Below are positions 35,680 to 43,849 of a stretch of 64,000 nt of DNA, piece after piece. Each line of letters begins with the position of its first letter. Position 1 is the first letter of the stretch. The position numbers were made by a program, and so were the translations under genes. The DNA is from Bacillota bacterium (GTDB lineage Bacteria > Bacillota > Clostridia > Peptostreptococcales > Anaerovoracaceae), in the NCBI GenBank assembly GCA_023415235.1, contig JAEZLP010000043.1, forward strand, positions 1-64,000, given 5' to 3'. The notes beneath the pieces were generated by a model, which ran no database searches, was not told where the DNA came from, and saw only the letters and a program-made list of their open reading frames with translations.

Positions 35680-36594
35680 CTATCTCCCGAGAAACTGGGA
35701 CATATAGCGGTAGCTCTGTTCGATCCCGTATTTTACATCCTCGATGCTGCCTTCAAAGGCTCTGTCCTCGACCTCAATGCATGCAGGCCCGCTGTAGCGG
35801 ATGTCGTTCAGAGCGCTTACAAAGGCGGAAAAATCAACGCCGCCAAGGCCGGGAAGCTTCGGCGAATGCCAAAGTGACGGATAGGCGAAGATACCGTGCT
35901 CATACAGCTGATCGTCGTTGATCTTGATGTCCTTGAAGTGGACATGGAAGATTCTGTCCCTGAATTCATAAATTGGCTTGCAGATGTCAATGCCCAGAAG
36001 ATACGGATGAGACGGGTCGTAATTCAACCCAAGATTCGGGCTCAGCTCGAACATCCGACGCCAGACATAGGGCGTGGATGCCAGGTTGTTTCCGCCCGGC
36101 CATTCATCCTTGGTATAGAGCATATGGCAATTTTCAATGGCTACCTTGACGTTGTGCTCCTCCGCAAGCTTCATGATGGGGGCCCAAATCTCACGGAACA
36201 GATCAATATTTTCATCCACCGTCAGGTTCTTGTTTTTCCCGATAAAGGTGGTGACCATGTTAATCCCCATGCGAGCGGATGCTACGATAAGCTTTTTGAT
36301 ATGCTCCTGAGCAACCCTGGCCGTCTCCGGATCCGGATCCATGGCGTTGGGATAGTATGCCAGGGATGAAATTTGTACGTTCTTTGCTTTGGCATAGTTC
36401 AGGTAATATTCCGTCTTTTTATCGTCCAGCTCATTAATATCAATATGGGTTACTCCCGCATAACGCCGGACCGCTTTTCCTACGGGCCAGCAGCAAACTT
36501 CGACGCAGCCGAAGCCGACTTCCGCAGCGTAATCGATCACCTCTTCAAAGGTGAAATCCGGCAGTATGGCGGATACCAATCCTAATTTCATCAT
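35680..36594 (-). CDS. Sugar phosphate isomerase/epimerase family TIM barrel
   Basis: A 304-residue protein of the xylose-isomerase-like TIM barrel (AP_endonuc_2) fold. Conserved metal and base residues appear in VAIENCH (about 155), LNYDPSHPYLLG, FHVHFKD and CIEVEDRAF. Members act as sugar epimerases, keto-sugar lyases or hydratases, and the reaction cannot be read from the sequence. It is flanked by two Gfo/Idh/MocA dehydrogenases. The start at 36594 has GGAGGG. A second member of the family, 270 residues, heads the operon. Confidence 0.85.
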   Translation of the reverse strand: MMKLGLVSAILPDFTFEEVIDYAAEVGFGCVEVCCWPVGKAVRRYAGVTHIDINELDDKKTEYYLNYAKAKNVQISSLAYYPNAMDPDPETARVAQEHIKKLIVASARMGINMVTTFIGKNKNLTVDENIDLFREIWAPIMKLAEEHNVKVAIENCHMLYTKDEWPGGNNLASTPYVWRRMFELSPNLGLNYDPSHPYLLGIDICKPIYEFRDRIFHVHFKDIKINDDQLYEHGIFAYPSLWHSPKLPGLGGVDFSAFVSALNDIRYSGPACIEVEDRAFEGSIEDVKYGIEQSYRYMSQFLGR

Positions 36595-36606
36595 AACCTT
36601 ACCCTC

Positions 36607-37749
36607 CTAATCGATTTTCACCCACTGTCTGGTCCTTGCGCTTTCACAGATCTTTTCACAGAGCAGCATTTCCCGATAGCCGGCTTCAAAGGTTGCAAAA
36701 TCGCGGATCTCCACAGTTTTCTCTTCAATCGCCTGATAGATCTTAGCAAAATTCTGTTTGAAAGTATCCGGGAATCCCTCCGCGTGTCCGCCCGGATAGC
36801 TGATGACCTTTCTGGTTTCCTCGCACAGGATGGACGGGTCTTTTACGATCTGCTGGTTGAAGGTTTCCCTTCTGCCCATCCACAGCTCATTGCCCTGCTC
36901 GCTGTCCCAATGCAGCGCGCATTTGCTTCCGCCGATGGAGATGATGGTTTGATTCTTCCGTCCTGCATAAACCTGGCTGATGTTGCAGCAGCCCCTGGCG
37001 CCTCCGTCAAAATGGAACAGGACAGAACAGTAGTCCTCGGTACCGATGGGCACTTCCTGGTAGTCTTCCGGACGCAGCGCCATGCCGGAGTAGGTTTCAA
37101 TCGGCTTAAGCGGCTTTTTCCTTGTCTTGTGGAAGGTTTCAAAATCCGCCAGGACCTCGGTAACCTTCTGTCCGATGATGTTTTCCACCATGTCAATCCA
37201 GTGGGAGCCGATGTCGGCAAAGGCTCTGGATTCTCCGGAAAGCTCCGGCTCCAGTCTCCAGCTGTAATCCGTGTCATAATAGAGCCAATCCTGCAAGTAG
37301 GAGCCATGTACGGTGAAAATTCTCCCGACGTCTCCGGCCTTGACCATTTCCTTCATCTGGACTACCTGTGGATTGAATCGAAGGCTGAAATTCACGCCGG
37401 TAACGATGTTGTGCTTAAGGGCATATTCTTTCAGCTTTCTTGCTTCCTCCACAGTTACGGTCATCGGCTTCTCGCAGATCACGTTGACTCCCCGTTCCAT
37501 GGCGTACATAGCCATATCGTAATGCATGCTGTTGGGCGTGCAGATATGAACGGCATCCAGGTTTTCCTTGTCTATCATTTCTCTGTAGTCTGTGTATCCC
37601 TTTGGTACGTACAAGGCGGCGGCCTTCTTTTCCGCATCCAGCGAATCGGCCAGCGCGACCACTTCCACATAACCCAGTCTTCGAAGGGCTTCGATGTGCG
37701 CTGCCCCGATGAAACCGACGCCGATTACTCCGGCTCTCATTTTTTTCAT
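36607..37749 (-). CDS. Gfo/Idh/MocA-family oxidoreductase
   Basis: A 380-residue dehydrogenase with GVIGVGFIGAAH at the N-terminus, EKPMTVT near residue 95, and FADIGSHWIDMVENI near residue 180 holding the active-site His and Asp. The longer C-terminal beta-sheet domain resembles inositol and 3-keto-sugar-forming dehydrogenases. It is the first enzyme gene after the transporter permeases, followed by a TIM-barrel isomerase and another dehydrogenase. An imperfect direct repeat lies in the 115 bases before it. Confidence 0.88.
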   Translation of the reverse strand: MKKMRAGVIGVGFIGAAHIEALRRLGYVEVVALADSLDAEKKAAALYVPKGYTDYREMIDKENLDAVHICTPNSMHYDMAMYAMERGVNVICEKPMTVTVEEARKLKEYALKHNIVTGVNFSLRFNPQVVQMKEMVKAGDVGRIFTVHGSYLQDWLYYDTDYSWRLEPELSGESRAFADIGSHWIDMVENIIGQKVTEVLADFETFHKTRKKPLKPIETYSGMALRPEDYQEVPIGTEDYCSVLFHFDGGARGCCNISQVYAGRKNQTIISIGGSKCALHWDSEQGNELWMGRRETFNQQIVKDPSILCEETRKVISYPGGHAEGFPDTFKQNFAKIYQAIEEKTVEIRDFATFEAGYREMLLCEKICESARTRQWVKID

Positions 37750-37820
37750 ACCTCAATCCTCCTTCATTCATCTGTCAGGGAACAAGCTTCCCATAAACGA
37801 GTTGTTTTTCTTTCCGAACT

Positions 37821-37870
37821 CTCCCGCGGGAGGCATGCTATTGGCTCCTCCCGTAGGAAGTATGCTATTG
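37821..37870. repeat. Imperfect 23-bp direct repeat between permease and dehydrogenase genes
   Basis: Two 23-bp units start at 37821 and 37848. They share CTCCCG at one end and ATGCTATTG at the other, and differ at four positions, all transitions. Each unit contains a short CTCCC...GGGAG-type dyad. The second unit contains the stop codon of the permease gene. Confidence 0.6.
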
Positions 37871-38833
37871 ACGTATTGGTTTTTCCTTATTGTATACGGC
37901 AAGCAGCAGAATGAGCACACAGCCCATGATGACGCTTCTTACTGCGTCGGATGAATTCAGTACCGCCAGGCAATTGCTGAGTACGATAATCAGCAGGGAG
38001 CCAACCGCCGTACCGAGATATGAGCCCTTACCTCCTACCAGCAGGGTTCCGCCGACAACCACCGCCACGATGGACATCATGGTATAGGAATCCAGAGACT
38101 GGCAGATGACAAAATTCATATAACCGGCTCCGATGATTCCTGCGATTCCAGCAAGGAGGCTTCCTAGCACATAGGCCAGGATTTCCACCAGGTCGCTTCT
38201 GACCCCTGTGAGGTATGCGGCATTTTTGTTGTTTCCGGTGAGGAAAAGCTGCTGTCCGTAACGGGAACGGTTCAGGATATATAACACTACGGCGAAGATG
38301 ACCACGGCATAGAGGGTCATTCCCGGAATCACTCCGAAAAACCGGTACTGCAACGTTGTAGTGAAAAATTTCGAGGTAGTACCGGTAGGAAGTCCCTGTG
38401 TGTAAACATATTGGAGTCTTGTTACCACATTGGATACGCACATGGTAATGACCATTGCCGGCAGCTTCAGCTTGACAACGCCCAGGCCGTTGATCAGGCC
38501 CACAATCAGCGCCATGGGGATCACCTGAGCAATCACCAGCGGCATCATCCCCTCCTGACCGGCCATGGTGTTGGCAGTAAAAATGGCTGCCATGGACATG
38601 ACCGCTCCTACGGAAAGATCGATTCCTCCGGTAATCATGATCAGGGTCTGACCCGCCGAAGCAAAGCTCAGAAGCAGCGTCAGCGCGATAATGGAACCGA
38701 AGGTGTTCACGTTCAGCGACGCCGGATTGATGATGATATTGACGGCAAACAGCGCTGCAGATATGATCAGCGCCATGCCGATCTGATTATCCCGGATAAA
38801 CTGTTTCATCTTGCTATTTTCCAAGTCGCTCAC
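37865..38833 (-). CDS. Ribose-type ABC transporter permease
   Basis: A 322-residue BPD_transp_2 permease with the family stretch [15 protein letters not shown] near residue 68 and GGTLLVGGKGSYLGTAVG near residue 265. The listed start is a GTG at 38833 that overlaps the preceding permease gene by 20 bases; an ATG at 38809 is an alternative. It forms a heterodimeric channel with the other permease and the duplicated ATPase. The substrate is probably a monosaccharide or small glycoside. Confidence 0.88.
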   Translation of the reverse strand: MSDLENSKMKQFIRDNQIGMALIISAALFAVNIIINPASLNVNTFGSIIALTLLLSFASAGQTLIMITGGIDLSVGAVMSMAAIFTANTMAGQEGMMPLVIAQVIPMALIVGLINGLGVVKLKLPAMVITMCVSNVVTRLQYVYTQGLPTGTTSKFFTTTLQYRFFGVIPGMTLYAVVIFAVVLYILNRSRYGQQLFLTGNNKNAAYLTGVRSDLVEILAYVLGSLLAGIAGIIGAGYMNFVICQSLDSYTMMSIVAVVVGGTLLVGGKGSYLGTAVGSLLIIVLSNCLAVLNSSDAVRSVIMGCVLILLLAVYNKEKPIRQ

Positions 38834-39878
38834 CGCCTTTCAGCTGTTTTAGCAGGCCGGTTTTAAATGCCGCCCGCTGTGTCTGCGCGGTAAATATGGT
38901 CGCCACCAAGCCCAGCAGTACGATTGCGTCTGAAACAAGATTCTGCCAGTAGGTCGTCACCTGGAACCCGGGGATCCATACATATAACAGTTTAAACAGA
39001 TAGTATACGCTGCTTTGGATCAGCACCAGGAAGCCGGAACCGAACAGGGCGCAGCTCATGGTTCCCCAGCCGCCGGAAAGGGCGATACCGCCGAGGATGC
39101 AGGCTGCGATGGACTTCAGTCCGTAGGCCTCTCCCATCAATGGATTGCCGGCTCCGCTCATGGCGGTAAGGCAAAGACCCGCGATTCCCGTGATAAATCC
39201 CGCAATGAGAAATGCCTTCATCTTCACCCGCGCCGGATTGATTCCCGAGGCGTAAGCGTTTCGTTCATTTCCTCCTACCGCGTAGACATGCTTCATATAA
39301 TCGGTCTTTTTGAGATATATCCAAAACAGGAATATTATAAGGATAACAAGGAAGGTAATAGGGATCACGCCTGCGATTTCGCTGGCGTAGGTTCTCCATA
39401 CGACCTCCGGCACCGTGCCCTGGGGCTTTGACATGATAATGACATTGATGCCCTTCACTATGTAAATCATCGCAAAGCTTGACAGCAGCGACGGAATTCT
39501 CATATAGGCCACAAAGAATCCGTTTATGGCTGCGATTGCCATAACTGCAGCCACTCCCGCCAGCCATGCCACCGGCCATGGAACGCCCAGTTCCTGCGGC
39601 ATCATGATGGCGATTACGTTAACCAGAGAAAGCTGCACGCCGATGGAAATATCGATCATTCCAAGGAGCATCAGCATTGCCTGAGCCATTGTCACCAAAA
39701 TAAGGGGTGTGTTCTTTTCCAGCAGCAGGCCGAAGTTTTTTGCCGTAAAAAAGTTTTCCGGTCCCTGCAGTGCAATGTTTAGAAGCAGCACAAGAGAGAA
39801 CAGGACAAATCCGGTAAACGCCGGCGCGCGACGAAACGATTCAAATCTTTTGATCATGTTCAAATCCGGTCTATCCAT
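38814..39878 (-). CDS. Ribose-type ABC transporter permease
   Basis: A 354-residue BPD_transp_2 permease with GMIDISIGVQLSLVN near residue 75 and GGIALSGGWGTMS near residue 265. It overlaps the ATPase gene by eight bases, and AGGAGGTGA at the end of that gene serves as its ribosome binding site. Two dissimilar permeases, rather than one homodimeric permease, set this importer apart from the xylose system in the same window. Confidence 0.88.
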   Translation of the reverse strand: MDRPDLNMIKRFESFRRAPAFTGFVLFSLVLLLNIALQGPENFFTAKNFGLLLEKNTPLILVTMAQAMLMLLGMIDISIGVQLSLVNVIAIMMPQELGVPWPVAWLAGVAAVMAIAAINGFFVAYMRIPSLLSSFAMIYIVKGINVIIMSKPQGTVPEVVWRTYASEIAGVIPITFLVILIIFLFWIYLKKTDYMKHVYAVGGNERNAYASGINPARVKMKAFLIAGFITGIAGLCLTAMSGAGNPLMGEAYGLKSIAACILGGIALSGGWGTMSCALFGSGFLVLIQSSVYYLFKLLYVWIPGFQVTTYWQNLVSDAIVLLGLVATIFTAQTQRAAFKTGLLKQLKGGERLGK

Positions 39879-41391
39879 TCATTTCACCTCCTGTATCACA
39901 GCTTACCAGGCCCATCATAGCGGCAACCAGTTTTTCCTCGGTTCTGTTTTCCTCAGCCAGCATTGCGCTGACCCGTCCTTCATAGAAGATATAAATCCTG
40001 TCGGCAATCTCCAGCAGCTCAGTATTGTCGCTGGAGGAGATAATGACAGTCATGCCGTCTTCCGTGCATTTTCTCAGGATCTTATGAATCTCCCTCCGGG
40101 AATTGATATCGACTCCTTTGGTAGGATCATCCAGAAGCAGCAGCTTCGGAGACAAGGCAATCCATCGTCCCACCACAAGCTTCTGCTGGTTTCCTCCGGA
40201 AAGGGAGTTGGCCGGGTGCTTCAGAGAACCGACCTTGATGTTGAACTCTTCCACCGCCTTGGAAGCAAAGCTGTTGACCCGCTTTGGCCCTAGATAGCTG
40301 AAGAGCCTTCCTTTGGTCGTGTTTCCCGCATAGAGATTTTCCGCTACGGAGCGGATGGGGAAGACGGCCTCCTTGTTTCTGTCCCCGGAAACGAAGCCCA
40401 TTTCCTTCCTGACTGCCTGAGCCGGTGACTTGAATCTGGTCGGAACTCCGTTGTAGAGAATTTCTCCGCTGGCAGGCTTGTGGACGCCAAGCAGCGTGCG
40501 GATAAACTCCGACTGGCCCTGTCCTTCCAAGCCTCCGATCCCGATGATCTCCCCCTGTAAGGCCGTAAGGGAAATGTCCTTGACCTTGGGCGGAAGGACC
40601 AGATTTTTTACTTCGAGCACTTTTTCTTCCTTTTCAATATTGGGAGACTGGCAGATGCCCTGAGCAGCCGCGTCGGGACGTTTGCCCGTCATATGATATA
40701 CGATATCATTCAGGTCCATCTCGGACAGTTTTCCTCTGGCGACGGTTTCCCCGCCCTTCAGGATGGTGCACTCGTCGCAGAGCTTGTAAATTTCCTCCAT
40801 TCGATGGGTTACGATGACGATAGCCATCCCTTCCTTTTTCAGTTCCCGCAGCGTATCGAACAAAACATCCACCTCGTCGTGATGGAGGGAAGCGGTCACT
40901 TCGTCCAGCAGCAGCAAACGGGGTTTTAATGAAATTGCTTTCGCCACTTCCAGCATGCTTTGAATGGAAGGAGGAAGGCTTCGGACCAAATCCTCCGGTC
41001 TGCAATCTATTTTAAGCCGCCCAAGCACTTCCTTCGCCCGGGTTTCTACTTGTTTTCGATCTACAATATGAAGAGGTCCCTTTGGTTCCATTCCCAATAC
41101 TAAATTATCCATGACGCTCATGCTCTGAATCAGACTCAGATCCTGATAAGCAACCGCAATGCCCAACCTGCGGGATTCCTGCGCGTTGCCGATATGCACC
41201 GGTTTTCCGTCAATTCTGATTTCACCGGCGTTGGGATTGACCAGTCCGGACAAAACCTTAACCAAGGTTGATTTTCCCGAACCGTTGGAACCGAGAAGGG
41301 CCCTGATTTCTCCCGGCGCCACTTCAAATGAGGCATTATTCAGCGCAACTACCGCGTCGAATCTTTTTGTGATTCCATGCATTTCAAACAA
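39871..41391 (-). CDS. Sugar ABC transporter ATP-binding protein, duplicated cassette
   Basis: A 506-residue ATPase with two ABC cassettes of the ribose type. The first has GSNGSGKST and the motif LLLLDEVTASL, where Val replaces the usual Pro. The second has GLEGQGQSE in place of Walker A, then [12 protein letters not shown] and LLLDDPTKGVD. These departures are normal for one half of such proteins. The gene lies about 105 bases after the binding-protein gene, with a hairpin in that gap. Confidence 0.9.
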   Translation of the reverse strand: MFEMHGITKRFDAVVALNNASFEVAPGEIRALLGSNGSGKSTLVKVLSGLVNPNAGEIRIDGKPVHIGNAQESRRLGIAVAYQDLSLIQSMSVMDNLVLGMEPKGPLHIVDRKQVETRAKEVLGRLKIDCRPEDLVRSLPPSIQSMLEVAKAISLKPRLLLLDEVTASLHHDEVDVLFDTLRELKKEGMAIVIVTHRMEEIYKLCDECTILKGGETVARGKLSEMDLNDIVYHMTGKRPDAAAQGICQSPNIEKEEKVLEVKNLVLPPKVKDISLTALQGEIIGIGGLEGQGQSEFIRTLLGVHKPASGEILYNGVPTRFKSPAQAVRKEMGFVSGDRNKEAVFPIRSVAENLYAGNTTKGRLFSYLGPKRVNSFASKAVEEFNIKVGSLKHPANSLSGGNQQKLVVGRWIALSPKLLLLDDPTKGVDINSRREIHKILRKCTEDGMTVIISSSDNTELLEIADRIYIFYEGRVSAMLAEENRTEEKLVAAMMGLVSCDTGGEMNG

Positions 41392-41436
41392 GAGAGGATA
41401 CCTCCGAAAACATTTTTCTTACTTTTTTTTGGAATA

Positions 41437-41462
41437 TGGCCGACAGGAAGCCCCGTCGGCCA
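41437..41462 (-). promoter_or_regulatory. Hairpin between binding protein and ATPase genes
   Basis: Perfect 8-bp stem TGGCCGAC (41437-41444) with GTCGGCCA (41455-41462), 10-base loop. It occupies the same place as the xylF-xylG attenuator but lacks a U-tract, so it more likely stabilises the binding-protein message. Confidence 0.5.
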
Positions 41463-41495
41463 CAAAATTATGATAATACGAATTGGATAATTCTA

Positions 41496-42566
41496 CTAGT
41501 CTACAAAGTAAGCTGCTCTGGCCTCATCTACCATCATATAGCTTGATACGGAAGTGGAGTCCGGAAGATCCGCGATGCTGTCCAGCTTCTCCTGCATGTT
41601 GTCATAGGTCATGATCCAGGATGGAGTGTACTTGATGTTGTTCCACTCGGCAAACTTGCTCTCGTCAATTTTATGACCCTGCAGCAGGTTCAGGCCGATT
41701 GCCAATGCAGTCGCTCCGATTCCCGGAGGGTTCTCAACGATAATAAAAGGCATCTTCAACTCATCTTTGTTAATTTCTGCAACTCTTCTGATCCAGCGAA
41801 CTTCTTCGGAAGAAGTAATGCATCCGGGATACGGAATTCCTGCTTCCTCGATGGCGTTCATGATACCGTTGGCGCCTTCCTGATTGACGATACCGTCAAA
41901 GGCGATTCCGGAGCTGATGATCTGAGCCATCTGCTGCTGAGCCTGAGTGTCGTCCCAGCCATGAGCAACTTCTTTCACTACCTGGATATTGTTGGCTTCG
42001 AAGGTTTTGTGATAAACAGCCTTACGCAGTTCGGAAGCGGAGTTGCCGTCAATTCCGTTGAACAGTACGACCTTAGCGCCGGAGCCAAGGGTTTTCACTG
42101 CGAAGTCTACGTTGATCTGAGCCCAGGCTTCCTGGTCAACGGTCACGTTGATGATGTCGTTGGAATTGTAAACACAGTCAGCGTTTATGTAAGTAATTCC
42201 AGCTTCTTTTGCTTTCGCAATGACCGGGTCGAGACCGGTTGCCGCGATCGGGTTGATCATGATCAGATCGTAACCGTCATTGATGGTCTGCTCAACCTGC
42301 TGTGATTCAACCGCAGAGTCGTTGTTGGAGGTAAAGGAAGCGAATTCGCTTACCAGTCCGTCCGCCTTGTACTGCTCGATTGCTTCCAGCAGCTGATTTT
42401 CATATACAACACGATATGGGTTGCCTTCGATTTCAGCATTGTGGGAAGCTACCTTGAAACCCTGGGTTTCAGCCGAAGCCTCTTCTTCCGCAGCGCCGCC
42501 GCCGCAGCCGGCAAATGATGCGAGTACCATTACAAGTACCAGCATGATAGCCAAAAACTTTTTCAT
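41496..42566 (-). CDS. Sugar-binding lipoprotein of the ribose-type ABC transporter
   Basis: A 356-residue extracellular binding protein. The signal peptide ends in lipobox FAGC (Cys21), followed by an acidic Glu/Ala linker and a Peripla_BP_4 domain with DLIMINPIAATGLDPVIAKAKEAG near residues 95-120. The ligand is unknown. The enzymes downstream point to a sugar or glycoside that is oxidised after uptake. It is expressed from the promoter at 43571-43600 together with the isomerase gene before it. Confidence 0.88.
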   Translation of the reverse strand: MKKFLAIMLVLVMVLASFAGCGGGAAEEEASAETQGFKVASHNAEIEGNPYRVVYENQLLEAIEQYKADGLVSEFASFTSNNDSAVESQQVEQTINDGYDLIMINPIAATGLDPVIAKAKEAGITYINADCVYNSNDIINVTVDQEAWAQINVDFAVKTLGSGAKVVLFNGIDGNSASELRKAVYHKTFEANNIQVVKEVAHGWDDTQAQQQMAQIISSGIAFDGIVNQEGANGIMNAIEEAGIPYPGCITSSEEVRWIRRVAEINKDELKMPFIIVENPPGIGATALAIGLNLLQGHKIDESKFAEWNNIKYTPSWIMTYDNMQEKLDSIADLPDSTSVSSYMMVDEARAAYFVD

Positions 42567-42649
42567 TGTTCTCCTCCTTTTTTAATGATAGCTTTTATGA
42601 TCAAAGCGCCGTGCAGTTTTCCAATCTGCCGCCGCGCTCCGATACCACC

Positions 42650-43462
42650 TTAGAGTTCAAATCCGTTTGCCTTCAAATAGTCATAGGAGTCCTTTACTGC
42701 CCTGTTGATCTCCTCCAGATCTTTCGGTCCTTCCTGGGTAAATTCGATTTCTATGCTGAAGGGGCATTGGTTTTTGTTTTCACTGAGCTTGCGGAAAATC
42801 ATGGGAAAATCCACATATCCCTTTCCCAATGCCGGGAAATTCCATTCCTTCTGCGCCCCCAGCTTATCCTTGAGATGCATGAACCCGATCTTTGAAATGC
42901 ATGCGTCCAGATCTTTTTCCATATCAACATTCCCGTAGAAAATAGCATTTGCGGTGTCGTAATTAATCGATACCCGATCCGACTGGATTCGATCCGTAAT
43001 GTCCTTAAGGATCACCCCGGTTCCATGGTCGCCATGGACCTCCAGCACCAGCTTCAGGTCGTATTCCTCAAGATAAGGAATCAGCTCCTTTACATGATTG
43101 GCCACCTCCTGGTTGGAGGCTACTGCCTTGTCGGCCAGATGCGCTTCTCCGATGGAAGAAACGATATACTCGCAATCAAAAAAAGCCGCCAGTTCAATAT
43201 TGGATATGAAATCGTCAATACGATCCCGATCCATTAAATTGCAATGGCCGCTCATGGCAAAAGGAATCAAGCCTGTTTCCTTAAGCTTTTTTTTCACACT
43301 ATTCAAATAGGCAAAACTCATGGTGGGAAAAACATGCTCCGTCCAGCCCTTGGTTGCCGTCAGCTCCACAAAATGGAAGCCTGCCCTGCTGATCCCTTCC
43401 AGCGCCTCTTCGATGGAATATCCGTGGTAACAGTTTGAGTTAACCCCAATAATTCTTTTCAT
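42650..43462 (-). CDS. Sugar phosphate isomerase/epimerase family TIM barrel
   Basis: A 270-residue xylose-isomerase-like TIM barrel protein and the first gene of the sugar locus. Metal-binding and catalytic regions include LVLEVHGDHG (about 136), INYDTANAIFYG, FMHLKDK and FSIEIEF. It is distinct from the 304-residue homologue at 35680-36594, so the locus has two such enzymes. The ATG has GAGGAGG upstream. Placement before the binding protein suggests that the enzyme acts early on the imported substrate. Confidence 0.85.
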   Translation of the reverse strand: MKRIIGVNSNCYHGYSIEEALEGISRAGFHFVELTATKGWTEHVFPTMSFAYLNSVKKKLKETGLIPFAMSGHCNLMDRDRIDDFISNIELAAFFDCEYIVSSIGEAHLADKAVASNQEVANHVKELIPYLEEYDLKLVLEVHGDHGTGVILKDITDRIQSDRVSINYDTANAIFYGNVDMEKDLDACISKIGFMHLKDKLGAQKEWNFPALGKGYVDFPMIFRKLSENKNQCPFSIEIEFTQEGPKDLEEINRAVKDSYDYLKANGFEL

Positions 43463-43570
43463 ACAGATGCCTCCTCATGAAGATTGGAAAACTGCCAAAA
43501 GGCTTATGTCATCTCAATCTCCCTATTAAAAATGTCGTATTACTAAGTCTCTACCTATTCCATTTCCTGA

Positions 43571-43600
43571 ATTATACCTTATTTTTCTCAGTCATGTCAA
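43571..43600 (-). promoter_or_regulatory. Consensus promoter of the sugar locus
   Basis: On the minus strand a perfect TTGACA (43595-43600) and a perfect TATAAT (43571-43576) are separated by 18 bases, about 110 bases upstream of the first isomerase gene. A fully consensus promoter in a catabolic operon implies repression, probably by the divergent ROK protein. Confidence 0.82.
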
Positions 43601-43702
43601 CAATCTGGCAGTCCTTTCCAAAAGTCCGTGAAAGAATTAATATGTTTTCATTTTATCCCCGAAATCCTTAATATTCTGGGGTTTTCTCCAATACTCGCCA
43701 AT

Positions 43703-43723
43703 TTGATAATCTTTCATTATCAA
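43703..43723. promoter_or_regulatory. Palindromic candidate operator for the ROK regulator
   Basis: TTGATAAT-CTTTC-ATTATCAA is a perfect 8-bp inverted repeat with a five-base spacer. It lies in the 387-base divergent region, about 65 bp before the regulator's -35 box and 100 bp before the operon's. It is AT-rich with TT/AA edges, like known ROK sites. Confidence 0.55.
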
Positions 43724-43787
43724 CCCGTTTGAAAAAGAAAATTTATTATATTTGATTATTATCTGTATTTAAGCTTGATGGCTCCTC

Positions 43788-43816
43788 TTGATATTATGCG
43801 GTTGGTAAGATATAAT
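43788..43816 (+). promoter_or_regulatory. Promoter of the divergent ROK regulator
   Basis: TTGATA (43788-43793) and TATAAT (43811-43816) with a 17-base spacer, 33 bases before the regulator start codon. Confidence 0.7.
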
Positions 43817-43849
43817 TATTAAAGATAACGCTCTGAAAGGAGGTTGAAA

